Below are positions 1 to 7,670 of a stretch of DNA of 17,573 nucleotides, in pieces. The translations under genes and the position numbers were made by a program. Each line of letters opens with the position of its first letter. Within the stretch, counting starts at the first letter, position 1. Source of the DNA: Candidatus Kapaibacterium sp. (GTDB taxonomy: Bacteria; Bacteroidota; Ignavibacteria; Kapaibacteriales; HRBIN21); the NCBI GenBank assembly GCA_025055465.1, contig JANWXA010000012.1:1-17573 (forward strand), given 5' to 3'. The notes under the pieces were generated by a model that saw only the letters and a program-made list of their open reading frames with translations, was not told the origin of the DNA and did not search any database.

Positions 1-515
1 AATTGAGCTCCCTTCGCAGTATAGAAGACAAAGCCACTCCCGCTAACCTTTGCCGCGCGCCGGAAGTCTAAGAGATTGAGTTCCCTGCCAATTTCCAGGT
101 GGTCTTTGCGGAACTCCCGAGGCTGGGGTTCCCCCCAGCGGCGGACTTCAATGTTGTCGGCCGCAGTAGATCCGTCAGGCACAGAGGGATGGGGAACATT
201 GGGGAGGCAGAGAAGGCCAGACCGAATTCCCTGCTCTACGTTCCGTAACTCATCCTCCAGTTCCCGAATGCGCTCGGCAACAGTTCGGAGCGACGCTAAC
301 AGTTCTCCTGTGTCCTGGAAGCCTTGTCGCTTTGCTGCAGCAACGAGCTCCTGGGCGGTCTTCCGCTCGTGTTGGAGAGCATCTATTGTGCGGATGAGGT
401 CTCGTCGGCGCTTGTCCAGTTTTAGAAGCTCGTCCAAGGCCGCCTGGCCGCCGCGGCGTTGGAGCTGTAGCTCTATCTCTGCTCTGTTCTCTCGTATCCG
501 GCGGAGATCGAGCAT
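1..515 (-). CDS. serS: Seryl-tRNA synthetase, N-terminal part (cut by window edge)
   Basis: This cytoplasmic class II synthetase charges tRNA-Ser with serine. Reading the minus strand from the ATG at 515 gives about 171 residues. They start MLDLRRIREN and continue through the long antiparallel coiled-coil arm typical of SerRS (about residues 10-110, rich in E, R, L and Q). After the arm come the conserved linker LPNVPHPSVP, then NIEVRRWGEP and DFRRAAKVSGSGF, all hallmarks of SerRS just before its catalytic core. The core, with motifs 1 to 3, lies beyond position 1, so catalytic residues cannot be checked. The start is fixed by the family-typical N-terminus; no Shine-Dalgarno precedes it. A TAnnTTTG element lies 37 bases upstream. 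The gene is divergent from pyk. Confidence 0.96.
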   Translation of the reverse strand, partial: MLDLRRIRENRAEIELQLQRRGGQAALDELLKLDKRRRDLIRTIDALQHERKTAQELVAAAKRQGFQDTGELLASLRTVAERIRELEDELRNVEQGIRSGLLCLPNVPHPSVPDGSTAADNIEVRRWGEPQPREFRKDHLEIGRELNLLDFRRAAKVSGSGFVFYTAKGAQ

Positions 516-551
516 AGATACAGGGGGAAGGCTCGCTGCATGACGTAAACT

Positions 552-559
552 CAAAAATA
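552..559 (-). promoter_or_regulatory. Putative -7 promoter element of serS (TATTTTTG)
   Basis: The minus strand reads TATTTTTG, an exact match to TAnnTTTG, the -7 element known from Bacteroidota sigma-A promoters. It ends 37 bases before the serS ATG. I see no clear upstream TTTG box at the usual spacing. The assignment rests on motif and position only. Confidence 0.5.
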
Positions 560-576
560 ACGAATGTCGGCAGAGA

Positions 577-592
577 GAAGCCCGACGGCTTC
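577..592. repeat. Perfect inverted repeat between divergent promoters
   Basis: The sequence GAAGCC-CGAC-GGCTTC is a perfect 6-bp inverted repeat with a 4-base spacer. It lies between the leftward element at 552-559 and the rightward element at 617-624. It could be an operator for a dimeric regulator or an RNA hairpin; nothing in the sequence decides between these. Confidence 0.45.
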
Positions 593-616
593 AGAAAGAT
601 GCCCCCGGGAAGTCCG

Positions 617-624
617 TATTTTTG
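617..624 (+). promoter_or_regulatory. Putative -7 promoter element reading towards pyk (TATTTTTG)
   Basis: The plus strand reads TATTTTTG, the same octamer as in the serS promoter and again an exact TAnnTTTG. If used, transcription would begin about 500 bases before the pyk start codon, giving either a very long leader or a separate small RNA in 630-1110. No good -33 box is visible. Confidence 0.4.
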
Positions 625-1123
625 TTTATGTGACGTAGGCGAGGACAAGTTGGGCTCTGGGTTGTAAAGGACGGATGTCGTCGAGTTTCTTTCTCATCGT
701 CAGTGGTTGGGAGAGACTTCCCATGCGGGGCTCGTGCTGTTTCGTTTGCGAATCCCAACTGTGTTGCGGGGCCTTCCTGTGTAGAATACCGAAGAGTTTG
801 GGGAACGAGGCTTCGGAGGTGAGAAGCTTACAAGGACCATTTACATTGGCGAAAGGTTTTGCTATGGGAGGCGGGGAGTACGCGGTGGGGCGTGATAGTG
901 TTGGTCCTCGGTGGATAGAGGGGAGCCTACCGTGGCCGATAGCTCGTCAGGAGGGGGCGTGTGGACACCGAGCGAGGGTCCTCACCCTTGAGAGGGGCTC
1001 TTCTCTGTGGCGGACCGCACTGCGTATAGAGCGCGGACCTTCCCTCTCAATGCTTCCCCTCTGTGTGTGGTCTACACCTCTCCTTCAAGGCTGCTGAAAG
1101 TGTGCTGATGGCAGATTCATGAG
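625..1123 (+). other. Long noncoding leader or candidate structured RNA upstream of pyk
   Basis: This stretch of about 500 bases holds no convincing protein gene but several perfect inverted repeats. They are CCGAAG/CTTCGG (789-794 with 811-816), CTCGGTG/CACCGAG (907-913 with 966-972), AGGGT-CCTC-ACCCT (975-988) and TTGAGAGGG/CCCTCTCAA (988-996 with 1042-1050). Inside the last, GCTCT pairs with AGAGC (997-1001 with 1029-1033). Together they would fold most of 906-1050. I looked for the conserved cores of RNase P RNA, SRP RNA and tmRNA and did not find them. It may be a pyk leader, an unknown small RNA, or GC-rich spacer that pairs by chance. Confidence 0.3.
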
Positions 1124-2602
1124 ATGAGCCCGAGGCCCAAATTCCGGTGGATACCGCATCGGACTAAAATTCTCTGTACGGTGGGACCTGCGGTCGCATC
1201 GCCGGAGAAGCTATACCAGCTCTTAGCGGCTGGGGCAGACGCTTTTCGGCTAAACTTTTCGCACGGCTCCGAAGAGTCTCACGCTTTATACGTGCAGTGG
1301 ATCCGAGAGGCGGAGCAACGTATAGGGCGCTTTGTCCCCATTGTTGTGGACTTGCCGGGACCAAAGTTGAGAGTGGCCACGATACCGGGAGGGGCTGTGG
1401 AGCTCCGCGCGGGGGAGGAGGTCTTTGTGGTGGATACCACCCACTATGCCAGTACTGTTGCCGCGCATTCTCGCGATGCCGTAATCCTGCCTGTAGAGTA
1501 TCCCACTCTCGCCCGTGACCTCAAGGGAGGAGACTCCATTCTGCTAGACGACGGGAAGATGCGGCTTCGCGTGACCGGGAAAGATGACAACGTCATCCGA
1601 GCAGTGGTCGTTGTCGGTGGGGTTTTGCAGTCCCGCAAAGGGGTCAATGTGCCAGGGGTCCAGATTTCGCTACCCAGCCTGACCGAACGAGACCGCCAGG
1701 GTATTCAGTTTGCTGCTCGCCATGGGTGCGATTATATCGCTGTTTCCTTTGTGCGCTCTGCCGAGGATGTACGCGCCGTTCGGGAGTTGCTCCAAGGAGC
1801 AGGAAGCACTGCTTGGGTAATAGCCAAAATCGAGAAGCCGGAAGCACTGGCAAGCATTGAGCATATCGTCCAGGCCGCTGATGGAATAATGATTGCAAGG
1901 GGGGATCTGGGGGTGGAGATCCCTGCCGTTCAGGTACCATTAGCACAAAAGCGGCTTATTAGTCTTGCCAACAGTAAGGCAAAGTTGGTGATCACTGCAA
2001 CGCAGATGCTGGAGAGTATGGTACAGAACCCTATGCCAACGCGTGCTGAAGCCAGCGATGTTGCCAATGCTGTGCTGGACGGGACCGACGTTGTTATGCT
2101 CAGCGCGGAGACTTCAGTTGGAGCTTATCCTATGGAGGCAGTCATGTATATGCGCTCCATCTGTCAGGAAGCAGAGCAGGCTCTGCCAGTTCATCCTGAG
2201 GTTGTGCGTTCACTGGTAGAAAGGGGGGCAGCTCCCGAGCGGCTAACCACGGATGCAATCGCGGCTGCGGCTGCAGCAATAGCTGCTGAACGCCACGTTC
2301 AGGGGATTGTCTCGCTAACGCTTTCCGGGGAAACGGTTCGCCTGATTTCCAAGCGGCGTCCGCCAGTGCCTATTTTAGCGGTTACACAGAGCGTGGGGGT
2401 TGCTCGGAATGTAAGTCTTCTGTGGGGCACCACAGGGGTTGTCCTGGAACGTGTTGGCTCGACGGACGAAACTATAGAGGAGGTCAAGCAGCTATTAAGG
2501 CGCAAGGGGTACTGCCTGCCACGTGAACGCGTTGTCATTACTATTGGAAGGCCACTGGTTGCCCGCTCACGCACAAACATGCTCTCGATCGAGACCATTT
2601 GA
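1124..2602 (+). CDS. pyk: Pyruvate kinase
   Basis: This enzyme catalyses the last step of glycolysis, turning phosphoenolpyruvate and ADP into pyruvate and ATP in the cytoplasm. The 492 residues match the usual length of about 470-490. Visible landmarks are TKILCTVGPA near residue 14, FRLNFSHG (41-48) with the substrate-binding Arg, Asn, Ser and His, the loop VVDLPGPKLRV (74-84) leading into the B domain, AKIEKPEA with the catalytic lysine, ARGDLGVEIP, and ITATQMLESM followed by PTRAEASDVANAVLDGTD. The C-terminal domain is standard, with no extra PEP-utiliser domain. At the position that is Glu117 in rabbit muscle enzyme there is a lysine (K81), with L77 and V84 nearby, a pattern associated with potassium-independent enzymes. 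The start gives a normal N-terminus; no Shine-Dalgarno is seen. A DJ-1 gene follows after 56 bases and may be cotranscribed. Confidence 0.97.
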   Translation: MSPRPKFRWIPHRTKILCTVGPAVASPEKLYQLLAAGADAFRLNFSHGSEESHALYVQWIREAEQRIGRFVPIVVDLPGPKLRVATIPGGAVELRAGEEVFVVDTTHYASTVAAHSRDAVILPVEYPTLARDLKGGDSILLDDGKMRLRVTGKDDNVIRAVVVVGGVLQSRKGVNVPGVQISLPSLTERDRQGIQFAARHGCDYIAVSFVRSAEDVRAVRELLQGAGSTAWVIAKIEKPEALASIEHIVQAADGIMIARGDLGVEIPAVQVPLAQKRLISLANSKAKLVITATQMLESMVQNPMPTRAEASDVANAVLDGTDVVMLSAETSVGAYPMEAVMYMRSICQEAEQALPVHPEVVRSLVERGAAPERLTTDAIAAAAAAIAAERHVQGIVSLTLSGETVRLISKRRPPVPILAVTQSVGVARNVSLLWGTTGVVLERVGSTDETIEEVKQLLRRKGYCLPRERVVITIGRPLVARSRTNMLSIETI

Positions 2603-2658
2603 GCGTGGAAGACACGTCTCATCTCATACTGTGCTTAGGTTAGAGCGGCTGTTGACTC

Positions 2659-3210
2659 ATGGAGAAGCGCGTCCTCGTCCCCGTTGCCGATGGTACAGAA
2701 GAAATGGAAGCAGTCGTCGTAGTTGACCTGCTCCGTCGCGCAGGGATTCCTGTTGTTGTTGCGGGGGAGAGCCCCGTGGTGGTCTGCTCACGCGGCCTTC
2801 GTATCCTTCCCGATGAGCTGTTGGAAGAACTCCCCGAGGATGAAGAGTTTGCGGCAATCGTTCTACCTGGTGGGAGCCGTGGGACAGAGGCTCTTTCGCG
2901 AAACGAGCACCTGAAACACCTGCTACAGGCGCAACAACGGCGGAATGGCTATATTGCGGCTATTTGTGCTGCCCCTACTATTTTGGCTCGCCATCAGCTT
3001 ATTCCCCCGGACACCCCGCTAACGAGCCATCCGAGCGTTGCACCTCAACTCTCGGCGTACCCATACCGTGTAGAGCCCGTTGTGGTAGCAGATCGCATCG
3101 TCACCAGTCGTGGAGCGGGCACGGCGATAGCTTTTGCGTTAGAGCTTGTCCGAATCTTACGCGGCGACACTGCTGCGGCAGAGGTGGCGCAAAGCATTGT
3201 GCTCCCCTAA
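2659..3210 (+). CDS. DJ-1/PfpI superfamily protein (YajL-like)
   Basis: This 183-residue protein has the flavodoxin-like DJ-1/PfpI fold. The start EKRVLVPVADGTEEMEA carries the conserved glutamate (E14/E15) that pairs with the nucleophilic cysteine. IVLPGG (67-72) is the family strand-turn, and AAICAAP (100-106) is the nucleophile elbow with C103. The end SRGAGTAIAFALELV matches the helix that closes DJ-1/YajL proteins. Family members are reported as chaperone-like, glyoxalase or deglycase enzymes protecting against oxidative or carbonyl stress; which applies here cannot be read from sequence. Length is close to the typical 180-196. It follows pyk by 56 bases. Its stop codon overlaps the stop of the convergent beta-propeller gene. 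Confidence 0.92.
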   Translation: MEKRVLVPVADGTEEMEAVVVVDLLRRAGIPVVVAGESPVVVCSRGLRILPDELLEELPEDEEFAAIVLPGGSRGTEALSRNEHLKHLLQAQQRRNGYIAAICAAPTILARHQLIPPDTPLTSHPSVAPQLSAYPYRVEPVVVADRIVTSRGAGTAIAFALELVRILRGDTAAAEVAQSIVLP

Positions 3211-4433
3211 AAGAGGAGCCACTGCCAGGGGTGTTCGCCCAGCCGGAGCAGTCCTAACCGATGGCTCCAGCCTAGAAGGATGCTCCCATCGGGTGTGACG
3301 GCCGGCTGAAGTAGCAGCGGGGGTGCCCCCTCCAGAGAGAGTAGTTCCTGTAGTTTTCCATTTTCGGCCGCGAGAATGTACGCTCCCAGGGCCCCGTTCG
3401 GCTGTATGGCAAATACCACCGCCGAATTTCGGAAGATCAGAGCAGGGGTCATAATGGCTGCCCGAATGTACAGCGTCCAGCGTTGCTCTCCTCGGGCATC
3501 GTAAGCAAGGATGCCGCTAATAGGCTCGCCAATCCCTGTACTATGCATAATGACATAGACTCCGTTAGAATCATCAACGGAAAGCCAACGCGGTGTAGCC
3601 GGGAGAACCCGGGACCATAGGAGCTGGCCTGTTTCCGAAAAGGTGTGGAGGACCGGGATAGGGTCCGCAAGAGGGTTTCGCACCCCAGCAACGAAGAGAT
3701 AGCCCTGTCCGAAAGTTGGGGAGCAGGTGAGGCGAGTCTGGTGGAGTGCTCGAGCCCAACGCTGCTGTCCCGTGGGATCGATAAAAAGGATAGTATCCCC
3801 TGCGTCAGGAGAGAAGGACACAATGCCTACTACGAGATGTTCTCCGCCATCGGCTGCAGGACTGCGCTCTATGGATCCTCCACGCTGTTGTTCCCAAAGC
3901 ATAGCACCACTGGAGCCGATGCGAAGCAGACGCCCGGAGGCGTCTCCAACGGCGATTCCATCCTGGAAGGGAAGCAAGTGTGTGTAAGGGCCCCCACCTT
4001 CCGGGATACCCCGGAATAGGTGTATTCGCCAGCGCAGGGTCCCGTTGAAGGAGAGAGCATAGAGCGCACCATCGCTCCCCATAGCATAGAGCGTGCTTGT
4101 GTCGGCCGCTAATGCACTGGCGACAGCGGTACCCTTCGGGAAGGAAAAAGTCCATTGTGGAGCGGCCGCTGAGAGAGCGATCAGGGAACCGTTCGCAGTT
4201 GCCAGAACAGTCAGACGTGAGGAGAGGGGCAGCGGAGGTTGGAGACACCCACTGGTGTCTGGATGGCCAACAGACTGCAGGAAAACCATCCGTGGGGGTT
4301 CGGCAGCTGTTCGAGTATAGTTGTGCGACTGTGTTGTGGAGCCTCCAAAGGAGGCCGGGAGTTCCCAGCGCTCGGGTTGACAACCTTGAGCAACCACCGC
4401 GGCAACAAAGAGCCTGTGTAGGTATCGCCTCAT
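3207..4433 (-). CDS. Secreted beta-propeller protein, PQQ-like repeats, possible lipoprotein
   Basis: This 408-residue protein starts with a basic, then hydrophobic signal segment MRRYLHRLFVAAVVAQGC. C18 in AQGC could be a weak lipobox cysteine, so it is probably exported and may be lipid-anchored. The rest is a series of blades with the recurring PQQ/quinoprotein pattern of a Gly-containing turn followed by a tryptophan strand, as in NGTLRWRI, SGAMLWEQ, TGQQRWAR, TGQLLWSR and RGEQRWTL. About six to seven repeats fit one propeller. No catalytic residues are recognisable; related proteins act as binding or scaffold proteins of the BamB type or are uncharacterised. It is last in the minus-strand operon, its ATG overlapping the cca stop by 4 bases, which supports translational coupling. 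Why it sits with cca is unclear. Confidence 0.8.
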   Translation of the reverse strand: MRRYLHRLFVAAVVAQGCQPERWELPASFGGSTTQSHNYTRTAAEPPRMVFLQSVGHPDTSGCLQPPLPLSSRLTVLATANGSLIALSAAAPQWTFSFPKGTAVASALAADTSTLYAMGSDGALYALSFNGTLRWRIHLFRGIPEGGGPYTHLLPFQDGIAVGDASGRLLRIGSSGAMLWEQQRGGSIERSPAADGGEHLVVGIVSFSPDAGDTILFIDPTGQQRWARALHQTRLTCSPTFGQGYLFVAGVRNPLADPIPVLHTFSETGQLLWSRVLPATPRWLSVDDSNGVYVIMHSTGIGEPISGILAYDARGEQRWTLYIRAAIMTPALIFRNSAVVFAIQPNGALGAYILAAENGKLQELLSLEGAPPLLLQPAVTPDGSILLGWSHRLGLLRLGEHPWQWLLF

Positions 4434-5998
4434 TCAGTGGATGCTGTGGGGTCCCCGACACGACGCCTGCGCTGGTGACGGAAGAACTCTTCCTGATATG
4501 CCAGGGCAGCGGACAACAACTGGTCTCTGTGCTCTATCAAGTAGGCCTTGACAGCATTGTATTCGTTCGGCAGAAAGCCTTCCAAGATGGCTTCTTCTAA
4601 CGCCTTCTTGATATAGCCTACAGCGGGTGACGGAGGGAGATTGCACAACGCCATTATCTCCTCGCCTCGAACGGGCGATTGAAAGGCCCGGAGACTGTCC
4701 TGCGCCTGTATTTCTTGAATGCGACGGTAGAGCTGGTCGTAGTTCTGCAAATATTGTTGGGCTAATATGGGGTTGCGCGTTGTGATGTCGGCACGGCATA
4801 GCGTGAAAAGATCATCCAGCGTATCCCCAGCTTGGACAATGAGCCGCCGGATGGCAGAGTCGGTTACCCCTTCGTCAACCAGTGCCTGGGGACGCTGGTG
4901 AAGGCGCACCAGCGTCTGGACATACGGCAGCTTTTGCAGAGGCAACTTCAGGCGGCGGAAAATCCGTTCTACCATCCGAGCGCCAACCTCTTCATGCCCG
5001 TGGAAAGTCCAGCCGACCCCCTCGACAAAGTGCTTGGTTTTTGATTTGCCAATATCGTGGAGCAACGCTGCCAGTCTCAGCCAGAGGTTCTCACTCTGCC
5101 GGGCAATGTTGTCCACAACTTGAAGAGTATGGCGGAAGACGTCCTTGTGACTGTATGCCTGCCTGCCCACCTGGACTAACTCGACCCCTGCCAAGCGGTG
5201 TAATTCTGGAAAGACGTATTGCAGAAGGCCGGATTCATATAGCATGAGGAAGCCCCGGCCTGGGTGAGGGGTTGCCAGCAACTTGAGTAATTCTTCGGTT
5301 ATACGCTCTTGAGAGACGATCTGGATGCGAGAGGCCAACATGGTCATTGCGCGTTGGGCGTCTTGCGCCAGGATCCCGTTCAGGGCTGCAACGAAGCGGG
5401 CGGCGCGCAGCATACGGAGGGGGTCTTCGTTAAAGGTAATTAGGGGGTCTGTAGGCGTCTGGATATAACGCTGATGTAAATGACGGAGGCCACCGAACAA
5501 ATCAACGAGGCTTCCCCAAAAGGGCTTGTTCAGAGCAATAGCCATGGCGTTGATAGTAAAATCCCGCCGACGGAGGTCATCCCAGAGCGTGCCCTCTTTA
5601 ACAATGGGCTTACGGGAATCGGGCTCGTAGAATTCGCGCCGGGTTCCGACGAACTCGCAGCGGTACTCCCCGATAGGAACCAGAGCAGTATGAAACCGTT
5701 CGTAAACGACCGCTTTGGAGCGGAAGTGCTGCGCTAAAAAACGAGCAAAGGGAAGAGCCTCCCCGATCACAGTGAAGTCTATGTCCTTGCGAGAGATGCC
5801 CAAGAAGAGGTCGCGAACGAACCCCCCAACAACAAAGAGCCCAACTCCCTGCCGGTCTGCAAGCTGGCCAAGTTGCTGCAAAAAAGGCTCGGGCAGCTCG
5901 ACTCGTGGCGCCGTTTCCAAATATGTGCGCACGTCCTCGGGGAGCGCAAAAACGTCCCTATTCTTTTTCTTCCTGGAGCTGCTGGCGGAAGAGTGCAT
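4430..5998 (-). CDS. cca: CCA tRNA nucleotidyltransferase with HD domain
   Basis: This cytoplasmic enzyme adds or repairs the 3' CCA end of tRNAs. With the ATG at 5998 it has 522 residues. The class II nucleotidyltransferase head is clear: VVGGFVRD (56-63), the metal-binding DID (72-74), and RRRDFTINAMA (143-153). Next come the EDPLRMLRAARF neck (about 191-202) and an HD phosphohydrolase domain with H290, HDIGK (314-318) and FHGHEE (332-337). HD-containing CCA enzymes often have extra phosphatase activity. An upstream extension to 6154 is open but overlaps the antiporter gene and reads as low-complexity sequence, so the ATG at 5998 is preferred. An ATG at 6022 is the alternative. Even so it overlaps the upstream gene by 41 bases and the downstream gene by 4. 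The tRNA in this window lacks encoded CCA and so needs this enzyme. Confidence 0.94.
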   Translation of the reverse strand: MHSSASSSRKKKNRDVFALPEDVRTYLETAPRVELPEPFLQQLGQLADRQGVGLFVVGGFVRDLFLGISRKDIDFTVIGEALPFARFLAQHFRSKAVVYERFHTALVPIGEYRCEFVGTRREFYEPDSRKPIVKEGTLWDDLRRRDFTINAMAIALNKPFWGSLVDLFGGLRHLHQRYIQTPTDPLITFNEDPLRMLRAARFVAALNGILAQDAQRAMTMLASRIQIVSQERITEELLKLLATPHPGRGFLMLYESGLLQYVFPELHRLAGVELVQVGRQAYSHKDVFRHTLQVVDNIARQSENLWLRLAALLHDIGKSKTKHFVEGVGWTFHGHEEVGARMVERIFRRLKLPLQKLPYVQTLVRLHQRPQALVDEGVTDSAIRRLIVQAGDTLDDLFTLCRADITTRNPILAQQYLQNYDQLYRRIQEIQAQDSLRAFQSPVRGEEIMALCNLPPSPAVGYIKKALEEAILEGFLPNEYNAVKAYLIEHRDQLLSAALAYQEEFFRHQRRRRVGDPTASTE

Positions 5999-7652
5999 AG
6001 TGTTCGGATCGGAAACGTTCATGAAGCTCGGCAATGCGTTCTGCGGGCACTTTGAGATGACGTAGGAGGAGCGATAAAAGGTGCAACAGGGCCTCGAATT
6101 CTTCCGCCACAACCATGGAGGCCCCGGCCGCGTAGAGGGGTTCGATGTGGGCAACGAAGCGAGTCCGCACGATGATTGGGGCAGTAGGATTGAGGCTGCG
6201 GATCAGCCCGACAGCGTGGGGCACGAGCAGGGTGTCGGAGATGGCGACGACGATCGCGCGGGCGCGATCCACCCCAACGTGACGGAGGCTCCGTTCGTCG
6301 GAGCAGTCTCCCAGAACTACGGGCTCCCCCGCTGCGCGGAGGCGAGCAACCGTGAACGGGTTCAATTCCAGAATGGCGTAGGGGAGACCGAATTCTTTGA
6401 GGACAGTGTGGAGCGACTGGCCCGTTATCCCATAGCCGATTATGAGGACATGGTCAGAGAAAGCGTTTGGCCGCTCCTCCGGCGAGTAGTTGGCACCAGG
6501 GCCCCATCGCTGGGCCAGTGGGTAGAGCATAACAGTGAGGAGCATAGAGAAGATGAGGGCGCATCGAACAAGCTGTTGAGCGTCCAAATCGAAAAGGCCT
6601 GCGTCAGCCCCTACTGCTAACCCAACCAGGGAGAACTCTCCAATGGAGGCAATCAGAAGGGCACTTCGCGTGGCTGTGCGCAGTGGGTATCCGACAATGC
6701 GGGCAGGGAGAAGAGTAACAAGCAGTTTCCCAGAGAAGAGCAGTGTAGTGAACAGAATGGCCTCTGGAATTGGGAGAGGTGGTGTGAGTAGGAGTCCAAC
6801 GGAAAGGAAAAATAAGCTTGCAAGAGCATCGCGGAAGGGCTCCACAACGCTCATAAGACGATGACGCTCTTGGAATTCCGACAGCAATAATCCGGCAACG
6901 AAAGCCCCCAGAGCTGACGATAGGCCCCAGTGATGGCTAATAACGGCAGAGCCAACCCCAATGGTTAGGCCTAAAAGGACAAAGGCTTCTCGCGAGCGCG
7001 CTAACCGGAGAACGCGCACGAGGGAGTGAATAAGGAAACGAAAGAGCACAAAAAGCAACAGTGCCGCGATGATAACGAGAAAGAACTCTTGGAGCACCGC
7101 AGGGAGCGGGGCAGAGCTACTGCTTCCGGATAGCCAGCCCAGAAAACGGACCAGCACAATGAGGGGAGCAACGGCAATATCCTGTGTCAGCAGGACACTA
7201 AACGCGAGGCGTCCATGGGGGGCGTCTATTTCGCCGCGCTCCACAAGCAGGCGGAGGCCAACGGCCGTGCTGCTCAAGGAAAGGATGAGGCCGATGCCGA
7301 GAGCCTCTGCAAGGTGTCCTGAGTCGCCTAACCAGTGCCACAGAAGAAAGCCAACAACCGCGGACAGGCCCATCTGGAGGAGCCCGCCGAGGAGAGCAAT
7401 TCGACGTAGTTGCCAGAGTCGTTTGAAAGAGAACTCTAACCCGAGGGTAAACAGCAGAAGCGAAACCCCGATGTCCGCAACCAGTCGAATGGCACTGGGG
7501 TCGGTTATGAATCGAAAGCCAGCGGGCCCGATAAAGCCTCCGCAGAGCAGGAGGCTCAGAGCTGGCGGGATACGCAACCGGTCGGAAAATGCTGTGAGTA
7601 CGAAAGCGATCCCTGCAAGCGAAATAAGCTCGAGGAGGAACCGAGTTTCCAT
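5958..7652 (-). CDS. CPA2 family monovalent cation:proton antiporter with RCK domain (Kef-type)
   Basis: This integral membrane protein exchanges potassium or sodium for protons. From the ATG at 7652 it has 564 residues; a TTG nine bases upstream is possible but less likely. Residues 1-380 hold about twelve hydrophobic segments. They include the CPA2 signatures GLEFSFKRLWQLRR, SSTAVGLRLL and TQDIAVAPL, the last carrying the Gln-Asp pair (Q157-D158) seen in the transport site of KefB and KefC. Residues from about 400 form a Rossmann-type RCK/TrkA-N domain, starting VLIIGYGITGQ with the GxGxxG nucleotide-binding loop, which in Kef proteins gates transport. No TrkA-C domain follows, only about 45 helical residues. 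It lies 18 bases after the transketolase C-half and overlaps cca. The exact ion is not predictable. Confidence 0.9.
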   Translation of the reverse strand: METRFLLELISLAGIAFVLTAFSDRLRIPPALSLLLCGGFIGPAGFRFITDPSAIRLVADIGVSLLLFTLGLEFSFKRLWQLRRIALLGGLLQMGLSAVVGFLLWHWLGDSGHLAEALGIGLILSLSSTAVGLRLLVERGEIDAPHGRLAFSVLLTQDIAVAPLIVLVRFLGWLSGSSSSAPLPAVLQEFFLVIIAALLLFVLFRFLIHSLVRVLRLARSREAFVLLGLTIGVGSAVISHHWGLSSALGAFVAGLLLSEFQERHRLMSVVEPFRDALASLFFLSVGLLLTPPLPIPEAILFTTLLFSGKLLVTLLPARIVGYPLRTATRSALLIASIGEFSLVGLAVGADAGLFDLDAQQLVRCALIFSMLLTVMLYPLAQRWGPGANYSPEERPNAFSDHVLIIGYGITGQSLHTVLKEFGLPYAILELNPFTVARLRAAGEPVVLGDCSDERSLRHVGVDRARAIVVAISDTLLVPHAVGLIRSLNPTAPIIVRTRFVAHIEPLYAAGASMVVAEEFEALLHLLSLLLRHLKVPAERIAELHERFRSEHYALFRQQLQEEKE

Positions 7653-7670
7653 CAAATACAAAGAGAAGGC

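Noticed and set aside
250..648. 132-residue minus-strand open frame
   Set aside because: It overlaps the SerRS reading frame, which is strongly family-like, and has no recognisable features of its own.
675..1097. 140-residue plus-strand open frame in the serS-pyk gap
   Set aside because: Composition is erratic, rich in Cys, Trp and Arg, with no domain or hydrophobic pattern, and it runs through the inverted repeats. It reads like translated noncoding DNA.
516..1123. RNase P RNA, SRP RNA or tmRNA gene
   Set aside because: I looked for the conserved cores of each (the GAGGAAAGTCC-like and ACAGAA-like parts of RNase P RNA, the SRP tetraloop hairpin, the tmRNA tag region) and found none on either strand.
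5999..6154. N-terminal extension of the CCA-adding enzyme
   Set aside because: The extension would run about 200 bases inside the antiporter gene and encodes low-complexity Pro/Ser/Arg sequence not seen in the family.
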